Of a DNA stretch of 64,000 nt, positions 22,546 through 31,979 are shown one piece after another. The notes beneath the pieces are model-generated. The model was given only the letters and a program-made list of their open reading frames with translations. It made no database searches and was not told where the DNA came from. The position numbers and the translations under genes were made by a program. Numbering within the stretch: the stretch's first letter is position 1; the number at the start of each line of letters is the position of its first letter. The DNA comes from Siphonodentalium dalli (Eukaryota; Mollusca; Scaphopoda; Gadilida; Siphonodentaliidae), in contig CP136063.1 of assembly GCA_032622095.1 (NCBI GenBank), forward strand, positions 9,901,814 to 9,965,813. The letters run 5' to 3'.

Positions 22546-23254
22546 TTACATCTCACTAGATACGTGGTGTTTGGGGGAGGGGTCTGGTGTATGTGTTGTG
22601 GAAGTGGAAGGTTAACCTATCGGTGTTCGTGTCATATTTATGTTTGTGTAGGTCGCTTGATTTGGGTTATTTGGGTTTAATGAATATTTATAGATAGTTT
22701 TATGTTTATGAGGCAGATAAATTGGCTGGTTAATATTTGTTTATGTATAAATATTCCTATTTATTGATATGATACTTGTGTAACATATTTTTATTGTATT
22801 TATTTGTTGTTGTTTGAGGAAAGCAAGTTTAGCCCTGTGTGCATTGTGCACCGATGCACACTGGACTTGCTAGTATTGAGTTATAATCTGATTATTAGAT
22901 GATGTTTAGTGTGTTAATTTATCATTGGACATTATGTTTAGATGTATCGAAGAGATATCGCTTGAAATCGGGTGAAATAAATTTTTGTGGGGAAGGTGGT
23001 GTGGGGGGCGGGGGGAGTATAATGGTGACTTTCATATTAGGATTGGGAAATAGTGAATATCTGGGTGATGCATGCCGTGGTTAATATTCCACACGCCATA
23101 TAATAAAAGGCGTTTAGTGGCAGTTTTAGGGTGTCATGACCTCAAATAAGGTCGAACAACTGTCCGTAAAATGAGGTAGGGATTGGGGAATGGGTTGTTG
23201 ACGGGAGAAATGCCGTGGCTTATGTACCAATCGCTCAATAATAAAGAGCGTTTT

Positions 23255-23965
23255 GTGGCGGTATTGGGGGGGGGTGATATTGAGGGAAATATGCCGTGAT
23301 TATTGTATCAACTACTATATAATATATATAGTGTATTGTGGCGTTGGTGGGTGGGGGTGTCTACATTGAGGGATAATATGCCGTGGTTTCTGTACCAATC
23401 GTTCTATGATAAAGAGCGTTGTTTGGCAGTATTGGGGGGGGGGTGATATTGAGGGAAATATGCCGTGATTATTGTATCAACTACTATATAATATATATAG
23501 TGTATTGTGGCGTTGGTGGGTGGGGGTGTCTACATTGAGGGATAATATGCCGTGGTTTCTGTACCAATCGTTCTTATGATAAAGAGCGTTGTTTGGCAGT
23601 ATTGGGGGGGTGATATTGAGGGAAATATGCCGTGATTATTGTATCAACTACTATATAATATATATAGTGTATTGTGGCGTTGGTGGGTGGGGGTGTCTAC
23701 ATTGAGGGATAATATGCCGTGGTTTCTGTACCAATCGTTCTTATGATAAAGAGCGTTGTTTGGCAGTATTGGGGGGGGTGATATTGAGGGAAATATGTCG
23801 TGATTATTGTATCAACTACTATATAATATATATAGTGTATTGTGGCGTTGGTGGGTGGGGGTGTCTACATTGAGGGATAATATGCCGTGGTTTCTGTACC
23901 AATCGTTCTTATGATAAAGAGCGTTGTTTGGCAGGAGGGGGGGTGGTATTGAGGAAAATATGCCG
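23255..23965. repeat. about 167-bp tandem repeat, 4 copies plus a partial
   Basis: TGATATTGAGGGAAATATG(C/T)CG recurs at 23275, 23445, 23611, 23779 and, diverged, 23944. Each unit carries two poly-G tracts of 5-9 bases, a self-complementary CTATATAATATATATAG and a second half-unit starting GAGGGATAATATGCCG. Confidence 0.9.
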
Positions 23966-24481
23966 TGATAACTGTATAACCTACTGTATAATATATAGTG
24001 TATTGTAGCATTCGTTTGCTATGTCAATGAATATATGATTGAGTTAAGCATATTGGAGGGAATGACGATGTAACTGAGTCATGAACGGGATTTTGCCATA
24101 TTTCGGAGATTGGTGCGAGAGGCAATGATCGACAAGTTGGCATGTTTCGTGAATAAACAATTAGTTAAAGACGCCGAGTGTCAGTCCTTAGCGAAAGATA
24201 TATATTACATGTCGGTTAAATTTACTTCGGCATCATGACTCAATGCACACCTGTTAGCGATAATTGAATTAGAGATTTGGGAAACGAGATGATGCCCTGT
24301 TTAATGATCATACCACTGGTATGAACGAAGTTTATCTATCTCTGTCTATCTCTGTGCCGAAGGGGGTGGGATGGGAGAATTGCAGTAGGGTTATGCCTTT
24401 GTAAGACCTTTTTTATATAATATTAATAAAAGTTATGTAAATTATCTATCATTAGTGATTGTGAGATACTTTGATACATGA

Positions 24482-27400
24482 CTATGAATGTTCGATATCA
24501 GTTGTCATCTGATATAAATCATATGTTTCCGTACTTTCGTTTGACCAATTTGTCGAACGGCTGTCGGGTGATGTATATTGGAAGGAATTAGAAAACGATG
24601 AATCTTTAGGCGTGTGTTTGGAGTATGGTGAATATAATTTACGATGCCGGCCGCGTTTGTTATCTGCGCGATCAGATTTTGTGTCTGGCGTTGTACTATA
24701 AGAATTTTGCGTAATTAATTTGTGTTTTATGATATTTGGTTCCTGTGTTTGGGGCCTAGATTGGTCGCTGGGTGATAAATCCGGGGGTGATTGGCTGTCT
24801 GTTTTATTAAAATGTTTCGAAGCCATGAGTCTGTTGGCTAATTCAGCCAATGGTATTGAAGAACTGTCGTCTGTGTTTGAGCGCTCAAGTTGAGCGCGCT
24901 TAATTGCCGTGGTTTTGAGGTCATCGTCTGATTCCAATGTGGATTGAGAGCTATTATTATCGACACTGGCTTCACTCGGTGGAAATGCAAATCGATTATG
25001 TCGTTTATTTTTTAAGTGATTGGGAATTTGAGGTGTAGGCCAATCAACGGGGGATGGTTTGATGTGTTTAGCATGTGATTTTGTTAATTTAGCAGATAGG
25101 TCATGTCTTAATATGTAAGATATGGGGCCTGTCTGTTTCAAGATACGCCAAAACGGCTCATATTTAAATGAAAATTTGTGATTTGGTTGGTGGATTTTGT
25201 AATAGACGGATTGGCCTATTTTAAAGGTTGGAATAGATCCACCTTTGTTCTGTTTGTGGTTGCGAGAGGCTGTTTCGAGAAGAGATTTTGTAGTTTTAAA
25301 AATAATGTGTTGATTTTGAAGCGTGGTGGCTAAAAAATCCTCTCCTAAATACTTTTCTCTGTGTGTTAAAATTCGGTCTATGCTTATCTGTGGTTCTCTA
25401 AAAAAAGTTAGAAAAAATGGTGAATGTGTATGTACACTGGAACAATGGAAGTTCATTGCTTGTGATGCATAATTTAGATATAGGTCCCAATTTTCTACAT
25501 TTGCTTGGGTGATTGTTGAAATGATTGATGCTAGACTTCTATGCCAGCGTTCTGATTTACCATTACTTTGGGGTCTGTAGAACGAAGTGAGGCGGTGATT
25601 GATATGGTAATATTTACAAAATTCAGTGAAGGTAGAGTTTGCAAACTCGGACCCATTATCTGTTAATATTTCTTCAACTGATCCAAATAAAGTGAAATAC
25701 TCTGAATTCAATCTTTCTAAAATTGTATCCACCATTTTGTTAGGTAATGCGTATGCTAAAGTATGTAATGAAAATTGATCAATAATAGTTAAGATAAATC
25801 TATTTCCTGACTGTGTTTTGGGGGAAAATGGTCCCATAAGATCGATAGCTATGAGTTGTCCTGGCCTTGATGGGGCAGTGACTGGTTGAAGTGGGATTTT
25901 TGGATTATAAGCATTTCGTTGTCGGCATGTATGACAATTGTTTATGTATGTGACAATTTTTGCAAACAACTGAGGTGTGTAATATCTGTTCCGTATGGTC
26001 GCGTATAGCGATTGTACCGCTCTATGGCCGAGACTGTGATATTGGGATATAACTTCTTGTGCTATTTTGTCCGTTATATATATTCGTAATTTAGGTATGT
26101 CATTATATATTGATATATAGTGTAGGATACCATCTTTGAGAATAAAGGTTTTTGCTAATTTTTCGGGGATATTTGTTGATTGCATTTGTTTGATAATCTC
26201 GGAGATTGTGTGGTCTCCTGCTTGTTCATCTCTTATATTAGTTATAGGAGGAGGGACCGGGCTGTCGTCGAGATCAACTGATTCGGAATCCGTTTTCTGT
26301 TTTGGTTGTTTTTTTTGTTGTTTTGAAAATTCCTGAATATCTTTCATGTCAAGTATATTAATATCCTGTACAAGGGGATTGGTGGGTGGATTTGGGTCGC
26401 TATCGGTGCAAGAATTGATGCACGGGTGTGTGTCGGGATTTATTCGACTGCAAAAATCTGCCGTAACATTGTTCGTGCCTTTAATATAAGTAATTTTTGG
26501 GTTCAATGCTGATATTTCCAAAAACCATTTTTGAATTTTTGTGTTTATCAGATCCTGTTTTTTAAACATGTGGATGAGGGGTAAGTGATCTGTTTTAATC
26601 TCTACTTGGGATCCCTGTAAGTAAAATTTAAATTGCCTTGCAAACGTATATATAGCGAATGCTTCTTTTTCCGTGACAGAATAATTCCTTTGTGATTTGT
26701 TAAGTTTTTTACTGGCGAACGCGATTGGTAGTTCAACGTGTTTATCATCTTGGCTTTTAGCATATTGTGATAGTATCGCCCCGATACTATGGTTAGATGC
26801 ATCTACTGTCAGAATGAACAGTTTGTCGGGATTTGGGTAAGCTAAGATGGGGGCGGTTGCTAAGCTTTCTTTAAGCGCGTCGAACGCTGTTTGGCACGGC
26901 GCATCCCACACAAATTTAGCATATTTAGCTGTGAGTTTGATTAAAGGCAATGCCGTGGATGCGAAAGTCGGTGAATATGACCTGTAAAAATTAAGAATTC
27001 CCAGTAATCTGCGGACTTCTTTAACTGATTTCGGAGGTGGTAGAGACTTGATAACTGAAATCTTTTCAGGATCAGGGGATGTGCCCTTGTCGGAAATAAT
27101 ATGTCCTAAAAATTTGACTTGTGGTTGACAGAATTTAGATTTTGATAGTTTAACTATTAAGCCGTACTCTCTGAGTCTGTCAAATAATTTTGTGAGCTGC
27201 TGTATATGCGTTTGAGGATCGGAACTATGACAGATGAGGTCATCGACAAATCCTTCCACGAATGGTAAATCGTGTAGGGCCATGTTCATGAGTTTTAAAA
27301 AATACCCTGAGCTCGAGACATATCCCATCGGGGCTCTTTGATAACTGTATTGTCCTTCGGACGTATTCATAGTTAATATGGGCACATGTTCGGGTTCAAC

Positions 27401-29197
27401 TCCAATAACATGATAAGCATTTGATAGGTCGAAGATACTGAAAATAGTTGAGCCGAGTAACTTGGACGATATTTCTGTAAAACTAGGCATCGACCATTTT
27501 AATGGAATTGAAACATCGTTGAGTTTTCTGAGATCGATTACCAATCGATAATTGGGAGTACCATCGGGATTGGGTGTGGCTTTGCGTACGAGGAGACTGG
27601 GAAATCCCCACGATGAATGGGCAGTTGGCCTAATAATGTCTGCATCTAATAATTTTTTTATCTCAGCAGCCATAATTCGTTGTTTGTTCAGTGGTGTCGG
27701 ATATTTTTTGCAAAAAATAGGTAAAGTATTTGGTTTGAGGTCGATTTTCATTTTAATTTTTGGACAATATCCTATCTTGTTTATATCATTTGTAAAAACA
27801 TCAGGGTATTGTGATACTAGTTGCAATATTTGCTGTTTAAGGTGTTGAGGTGCCACGATATCATCGACAGATATAGGTTGAGTCTTGGTGACTGGAGGGT
27901 TAATGTCTTGCCGGTCACCTATGGTGTTTATACTGTGTTTGTTTGGCGGAGATGAGTTAATGTTTTGCTCATCGGATGCCGTGCATATCATTCGTTCTCG
28001 GGTGCCAAATGCTTGTGCGATTACCCGACCTTTCCTAATGTACATATGTGACGCCGATTGGTTTTCTATCATGACGCAAATATTGGGATTATTTGCATCT
28101 GCTAGCGTGTCGGTTACATGTACATTTGGTTCGTGTTCGAAAATGGACATGTTACCTTTGCCTATTCGGATTATAGGTGTGTTAAACATATCATTTGGCC
28201 CTATGAGTCTGCCTGTTATGATGGCGCATGAGTGGGGTGATAATGAAACGTTATTTGTTGATCGGATGAGTGATGCAATGTGACCATCCCTTAACATCGG
28301 GTATAATTGATTCTGTATTCTGAATTTTTCTAGATCAAAGTAAAGTCTAATACTGTGTTGTTTCATAAAATCGCGCCCTAAAATGCAAGGACGTGACAAG
28401 GTTGCACATATGACAAATTTGTGAGTAAGAATGAGTTTTCCGATTCTAAATGTGAGATGTGTGGATCCAAAAACTTTCATTGGTGTACCATCGGCTGATG
28501 TGAGTAACACATGTTCTTTAATTAAAGGTGGTCGATTTGGCATGGATCTATAAATGTCGTATTTCAAGCAACTGGTGGTTGCCCCGGAGTCTAATAGTGA
28601 TCTAATCCGTTGTTTGTGTATTTTAATGATAGTTGAGCATGGTGTTTGGTTTAGAGCACCATCTGTCATATCACTTGGATATTTAAGTACTGGTATAGTG
28701 TGTTGTATGGGTTTGACTGGTGGTATTATAGGGTTAATTGCAGTATTGGAATGTGATTCGCGAGAATTAGTGCATGTTGATTTTGTTTTGGGTGATGAGT
28801 AAGAATTAGTAATGTGTTGGTGCTTGGGCTTTGCAAGGCGATTCAGGGTTTTAAATTGGGAAGGAAAGGTTAAATCGAGAAGTGGTGAGATAGACTTATT
28901 GGAAGAATTATGAAATCTGGGTTTCATAGAGGAATACCTGTTATGATAGAAAGTGGTATGTGTTACCTGCCTGTGGTGAGGGGAATTAAGTGGGCGCCGC
29001 GTGCGGTAATTAATATACCGTTGGTTTTGGCACTTTGGTGGTAGCGTGGGGTAATGATTAATGGACTGCAGCTGTGAATTATAGACTCTATGCTTTTGAG
29101 ATTCGTATATTCGATGATCTTTAGCATATCTGTGGTTGTGTAAGGTGCGAATTTGATGTGTTATTGGACTCATTGTCTTGCGTCTACTTGGGGTCAA
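24482..29197 (-). CDS. pol: Pol polyprotein: protease, reverse transcriptase, RNase H, integrase
   Basis: ORF in the -1 frame relative to gag; it is open from 29236, and its 29197 start codon is TTG, so translation most likely enters by frameshift. Numbering from that TTG: aspartic protease DSGA at 203-206; RT with FDLSNAYH (D590) and FVDD (650-653); RNase H with D799, E845, D870 and D914; integrase with H1054, H1058, C1088, C1091 and a D1119, D1180, E1216 triad spaced DD35E. A GPY/F-like module follows at about 1325-1365, then a 200-residue Ser/Asp-rich tail of unknown role. About 200 residues before the protease are rich in His, Arg and Asn. Every catalytic position expected of the family is present and there is no internal stop. 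It would copy and integrate the element. Confidence 0.95.
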   Translation of the reverse strand: MTPSRRKTMSPITHQIRTLHNHRYAKDHRIYESQKHRVYNSQLQSINHYPTLPPKCQNQRYINYRTRRPLNSPHHRQVTHTTFYHNRYSSMKPRFHNSSNKSISPLLDLTFPSQFKTLNRLAKPKHQHITNSYSSPKTKSTCTNSRESHSNTAINPIIPPVKPIQHTIPVLKYPSDMTDGALNQTPCSTIIKIHKQRIRSLLDSGATTSCLKYDIYRSMPNRPPLIKEHVLLTSADGTPMKVFGSTHLTFRIGKLILTHKFVICATLSRPCILGRDFMKQHSIRLYFDLEKFRIQNQLYPMLRDGHIASLIRSTNNVSLSPHSCAIITGRLIGPNDMFNTPIIRIGKGNMSIFEHEPNVHVTDTLADANNPNICVMIENQSASHMYIRKGRVIAQAFGTRERMICTASDEQNINSSPPNKHSINTIGDRQDINPPVTKTQPISVDDIVAPQHLKQQILQLVSQYPDVFTNDINKIGYCPKIKMKIDLKPNTLPIFCKKYPTPLNKQRIMAAEIKKLLDADIIRPTAHSSWGFPSLLVRKATPNPDGTPNYRLVIDLRKLNDVSIPLKWSMPSFTEISSKLLGSTIFSIFDLSNAYHVIGVEPEHVPILTMNTSEGQYSYQRAPMGYVSSSGYFLKLMNMALHDLPFVEGFVDDLICHSSDPQTHIQQLTKLFDRLREYGLIVKLSKSKFCQPQVKFLGHIISDKGTSPDPEKISVIKSLPPPKSVKEVRRLLGILNFYRSYSPTFASTALPLIKLTAKYAKFVWDAPCQTAFDALKESLATAPILAYPNPDKLFILTVDASNHSIGAILSQYAKSQDDKHVELPIAFASKKLNKSQRNYSVTEKEAFAIYTFARQFKFYLQGSQVEIKTDHLPLIHMFKKQDLINTKIQKWFLEISALNPKITYIKGTNNVTADFCSRINPDTHPCINSCTDSDPNPPTNPLVQDINILDMKDIQEFSKQQKKQPKQKTDSESVDLDDSPVPPPITNIRDEQAGDHTISEIIKQMQSTNIPEKLAKTFILKDGILHYISIYNDIPKLRIYITDKIAQEVISQYHSLGHRAVQSLYATIRNRYYTPQLFAKIVTYINNCHTCRQRNAYNPKIPLQPVTAPSRPGQLIAIDLMGPFSPKTQSGNRFILTIIDQFSLHTLAYALPNKMVDTILERLNSEYFTLFGSVEEILTDNGSEFANSTFTEFCKYYHINHRLTSFYRPQSNGKSERWHRSLASIISTITQANVENWDLYLNYASQAMNFHCSSVHTHSPFFLTFFREPQISIDRILTHREKYLGEDFLATTLQNQHIIFKTTKSLLETASRNHKQNKGGSIPTFKIGQSVYYKIHQPNHKFSFKYEPFWRILKQTGPISYILRHDLSAKLTKSHAKHIKPSPVDWPTPQIPNHLKNKRHNRFAFPPSEASVDNNSSQSTLESDDDLKTTAIKRAQLERSNTDDSSSIPLAELANRLMASKHFNKTDSQSPPDLSPSDQSRPQTQEPNIIKHKLITQNSYSTTPDTKSDRADNKRGRHRKLYSPYSKHTPKDSSFSNSFQYTSPDSRSTNWSNESTETYDLYQMTTDIEHS

Positions 29198-29217
29198 ATT
29201 TGTGCAGCAATGAGTCC

Positions 29218-30360
29218 TTATCTGTTTAAAAATTGGTTATTATTTTGAGCCCGACGTCTGCATTGGTCGGTGGTGTGATTGGTTAATCTGCAGTATGTGC
29301 AGAAGAGATGTCGTTGATGTGTTGTAGTATATCTTGCATCCATGGTTTGGATGCGGTTTGGATGGGAGACCCTTGGTTCAGAGTAGGGGTGGTGAGAATT
29401 TGAAGGTTGGCGCCTGTGGGGGTGATCATTGATTCGGTGTCTGTCTTTGGATTGGCGGGGGGTGTAAGTGGAATATGATGGGCCCCTTGGAATGTGCCGG
29501 TGGTTATTGTCGATATCCATTGGCTGATGGGGTTGTAATTGTGGGAATTGGTTATAATCATTATGATGTTCACCGTAACGTAAGCGATAACGTTGCCGAA
29601 GGTTCATTTCGCGTAGGGCAATATCAGTAGCTCTATCAAGCGTTACGGGGTCGTCTTTGAGAAGCCTGAATTTGATACTAGAGTCGCGAATACCGTCGGA
29701 AAAAAATGCTACTAATTGTGTTTGCACTGCTCTTGTGTTAATTTCATCAGTATACGCGTGTTTAGCAAGGGTACGTATGCGTTCTGCAAACATGGCAATT
29801 GTTTCCGTATGTCTCTGTCTAATGGCTCGTAGTGAGGAAATGGCTTGAGGCGAATCGGTTATGGAACTGAATAATGAGCGTAACTGTGATTTCAGATCGG
29901 TCCAGGTGAACGTGAATTTTCCGTCTGTGTTATTTTCATTTATGAAGCGTTGAATAAATTCAGAAACTTGAGATTTACATGTCTGAGCGGCAATTTTTAT
30001 GATAGTCTCATCTTGTGTCGAAATCGCGCGGGAGTATTTTTCCACCGCATGGACCCATTGGGGAAAAGCGTCAGGCTTGCCATCGAAGGGTTCAATAATG
30101 GAATTCATTCCCAGCAGTGCTGTTATTGTTGTTTGTGTTTTTAAACTTTCAGTCTGGTCGCGGATAGAACTAGTGAAATGGCTAATTTCATGGGTAAGCC
30201 GTGACAATAGCAAGTTCTGATTATCTTTGCCCATTTCATTAGTAATGTCTGTGTGGGGGGATCTGGCGGTTGATCGGTCCGTTTCCCTGTTTAATTCAAG
30301 GTGATGCTGATAATTGCTTGGATGAAAATAATCGCTGCTCTGCGGAGGTGGTGACTCCAT
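29218..30360 (-). CDS. gag: Gag capsid/nucleocapsid protein
   Basis: 380 codons from ATG at 30360, in a good start context (A at -3, G at +4). A predicted capsid region spans about 85-255 (FDGKPDAFPQWVHAVEKY near 92-109; RHTETIAMFAERIRTL near 183-198, the conserved Q/E..FA.R.. segment of gypsy Gag). A basic His/Arg/Asn-rich stretch (about 255-350) is followed by one CCHC zinc knuckle C354-x2-C357-x4-H362-x4-C367, as in RNA-binding nucleocapsids. It ends at TAA 29220-29218, four bases after the slippery heptamer. It follows the small upstream ORF by 14 nt. Confidence 0.92.
   Translation of the reverse strand: MESPPPQSSDYFHPSNYQHHLELNRETDRSTARSPHTDITNEMGKDNQNLLLSRLTHEISHFTSSIRDQTESLKTQTTITALLGMNSIIEPFDGKPDAFPQWVHAVEKYSRAISTQDETIIKIAAQTCKSQVSEFIQRFINENNTDGKFTFTWTDLKSQLRSLFSSITDSPQAISSLRAIRQRHTETIAMFAERIRTLAKHAYTDEINTRAVQTQLVAFFSDGIRDSSIKFRLLKDDPVTLDRATDIALREMNLRQRYRLRYGEHHNDYNQFPQLQPHQPMDIDNNHRHIPRGPSYSTYTPRQSKDRHRINDHPHRRQPSNSHHPYSEPRVSHPNRIQTMDARYTTTHQRHLFCTYCRLTNHTTDQCRRRAQNNNQFLNR
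29224..29230 (-). promoter_or_regulatory. -1 ribosomal frameshift heptamer UUUAAAC at the gag end
   Basis: In gag frame the last codons read TTT TTA AAC AGA TAA, so the heptamer is split U_UUA_AAC as a canonical X_XXY_YYZ slippery site. Slipping by -1 enters exactly the frame of pol, which is open from 29236. The same heptamer drives frameshifting in several RNA viruses. A downstream stimulatory structure was not worked out. Confidence 0.85.
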
Positions 30361-30374
30361 TATGTTATTAAGGA

Positions 30375-30866
30375 TTAACGGTGTCTGTTTTGGGATCTAT
30401 GGTATGGGTGCGAAATATGTTGTATTTTTTTCCAAGTGCCGTGGCGGTGTATTATGCGATTCAGGTGTATTTGACACGATTCAGGTGATTTATTAGGATG
30501 TTTTATGGGAATTGCCGCGACTATAGAGTTGACAATGAGTTTTGGATAATCCGTAAAATGAGCCGGAAATGTATGCCACTCGTTCCAAGAATCTAGTGTA
30601 TGTCCTGAGTAGTTATTTGTAATCATACAACGCACGTATAAGCGGATTGTATCTTGCGTTATATCAATGCGAATGGGATTGCAATATTTGATGAGTTGTG
30701 GCGATAAAGTTATTTGGTGGGGTAAAGCGTATCTACAGTAAGTTTTAAAATTAAGAACTGAATGTTGTTTGTGAGAGGTGGGTGGTATGGGCTGATCGTT
30801 TGAAGCATGTATTGTAGTAGGATGGGTAGGTAGTGTAGGTGTAGTAGAATCAGGTGATGTGTCCAT
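30375..30866 (-). CDS. small ORF upstream of gag, 163 codons, unknown function
   Basis: Starts at ATG 30866 with G at -3 and G at +4 and stops at TAA 30377-30375, 14 nt before the gag ATG and in a different frame. The first 35 residues are Pro/Thr/Ser-rich. The rest (FKTYCRYALP, IDITQDTIRLYVRCM, SWNEWHTFPAHF) looks globular, with alternating hydrophobics and a basic His/Arg C-terminus. I recognise no family. The tight coupling to gag suggests termination-reinitiation or a genuine extra element gene (inference). Alternatives are a matrix-like gag portion split off, or a chance ORF. Confidence 0.55.
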   Translation of the reverse strand: MDTSPDSTTPTLPTHPTTIHASNDQPIPPTSHKQHSVLNFKTYCRYALPHQITLSPQLIKYCNPIRIDITQDTIRLYVRCMITNNYSGHTLDSWNEWHTFPAHFTDYPKLIVNSIVAAIPIKHPNKSPESCQIHLNRIIHRHGTWKKIQHISHPYHRSQNRHR

Positions 30867-30950
30867 AACCCACGTGAAAAAAAAAAGGGTAAAAGAATGC
30901 TAAAAATAGGGGGTGTGCAATTTGACAGCAAATGGGAAAGAAAAGATGGT

Positions 30951-30960
30951 CACTCACCAA
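30951..30960 (-). promoter_or_regulatory. candidate 5' splice site in the leader
   Basis: Minus strand reads TTGGTGAGTG, with G|GTGAGT at 30958|30957, a near-perfect donor upstream of all coding ORFs. Joined to the acceptor near 21601 it would give an env mRNA that skips gag and pol. Inferred from pattern. Confidence 0.5.
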
Positions 30961-31185
30961 TTTCCAAGAAGAATAATGTGCACAAGTCTGTGATGATGAA
31001 TGATGTATAGAATGTTCTTGTCGTGGTTATTGGAAGCCGAAGGATGTCCAAATCGGATGTTAAAGTTTATGTGGATCTGAATCTGGTCTGCAAGAGGCGT
31101 GAGTAGTAATGTTTTTTAGCTGGATACACGATGTGAGCTGGTTGTATAAGAATAAAAGGTTGATTCGTCTATATCAGATGAGTAT

Positions 31186-31345
31186 GTATGCGGTCCTGTG
31201 TGTCCGAAGGGTTGGTGTGCGGTCCTGTGTGTCCGAAGGGTTGGTGTGCGGTCCTGTGTGTCCGAAGGGTTGGTATGCGGTCCTGTGTGTCCGAAGGGTT
31301 GGTATGCGGTCCTGTGTGTCCGAAGGGTTCCTGTGTGTCCGAATG
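31186..31345. repeat. 29-bp tandem repeat in the element leader, 5 copies plus a partial
   Basis: Unit GCGGTCCTGTGTGTCCGAAG plus GGTTGGTGT, with GTATG/GTGTG variants. It lies between the 5' LTR and the small ORF. Confidence 0.92.
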
Positions 31346-31508
31346 GTTGAGTTATAGTTGACCGGTGCAGTGGTCTAGTGTGTGAGACTGTCTATCCGTG
31401 GCTGGAGTGTAAGGCTGTATCCCCGTGGTTGAGTAGCGGTTTGAAATTGTTTCTGCTCTGTAGTGATCGTCTTAGTGGCCGAGACTTCAAGTTGTGTGGT
31501 ACGACGTA

Positions 31509-31526
31509 GAACTGTTCAGGGCACCA
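31509..31526 (-). promoter_or_regulatory. candidate tRNA primer-binding site
   Basis: Minus strand reads TGGTGCCCTGAACAGTTC, starting with the TGG that pairs with a tRNA CCA end. It is 9 nt inside the 5' LTR, a little further than usual, and I did not match it to a named tRNA. Confidence 0.4.
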
Positions 31527-31535
31527 TTAATACTA

Positions 31536-31979
31536 TGTAAGCTAACGAACACATAGTATAGTAGGTACAGTCTTTATTACGTAGTGAACAATATATATGT
31601 GTGTACAAACAGAATGGTCGCCGTGAAATGATGTCCCCGAATGGGTGATGCCTGGTGTGCGTGATGCCTGGATAACCTCTAGATGAGATGAGTCTAGTGA
31701 AAGCATGATGTGATGGGATGTGGTTGTTTCTTATATACTATTTGGGATGCATATTAGATGAGGTGTTTGGCAATACACATCGGGATTGGTTCTTCCGTTA
31801 TGGTCATCTCTCCTGACCATATTTGGGAGCCATCTTCATTGTGTTTATATCTTCGCTGATGATAAGACGTGTGAGGTTTCGAGAACCGAACACGAATATC
31901 TGAGTTTGGGGTTTTATATATTGGGACATTCGTATAGTTTAAATCAAGTTGTGAGATTATAATGGGTAGTTATCTCACA
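31536..31979 (-). repeat. 5' LTR, 444 bp
   Basis: Identical by eye to the 3' LTR over the full 444 bp. The TATA-like box lies at 31921-31914 and AATAAA at 31578-31573. Confidence 0.95.

Larger units (their letters stand above)
21675..24481 (-). other. pol-env spacer, 2.8 kb non-coding
   Basis: No ORF of note on the sense strand. It holds two internal tandem-repeat blocks and many C-runs in element sense. Such a long spacer between pol and env is unusual; in most env-bearing gypsy elements the genes abut or overlap. Confidence 0.7.
17973..31979 (-). mobile_element. complete env-bearing Ty3/gypsy-type LTR retrotransposon (endogenous-retrovirus-like)
   Basis: A 14,007-bp element on the minus strand. 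Order in its own sense: 5' LTR (31979-31536), leader with a 29-bp repeat, an extra ORF (30866-30375), gag (30360-29218), pol (about 29194-24482, by -1 shift), a 2.8-kb non-coding spacer, env (21674 or 21587 to 19512), a 1.1-kb 3' region, a polypurine tract and 3' LTR (18416-17973). The LTRs are identical by eye and end TGTGAG...TTACA. A 4-bp duplication ATGA borders both sides (17969-17972 and 31980-31983). Domain order PR-RT-RNaseH-IN is that of Metaviridae; an F-type env places it near the errantivirus kind. All coding ORFs are open, which points to recent insertion. Confidence 0.93.

Noticed and set aside
24482-30360. Plus-strand ORFs of 60-130 codons across pol and gag
   Set aside because: Antisense shadows of intact gag and pol.
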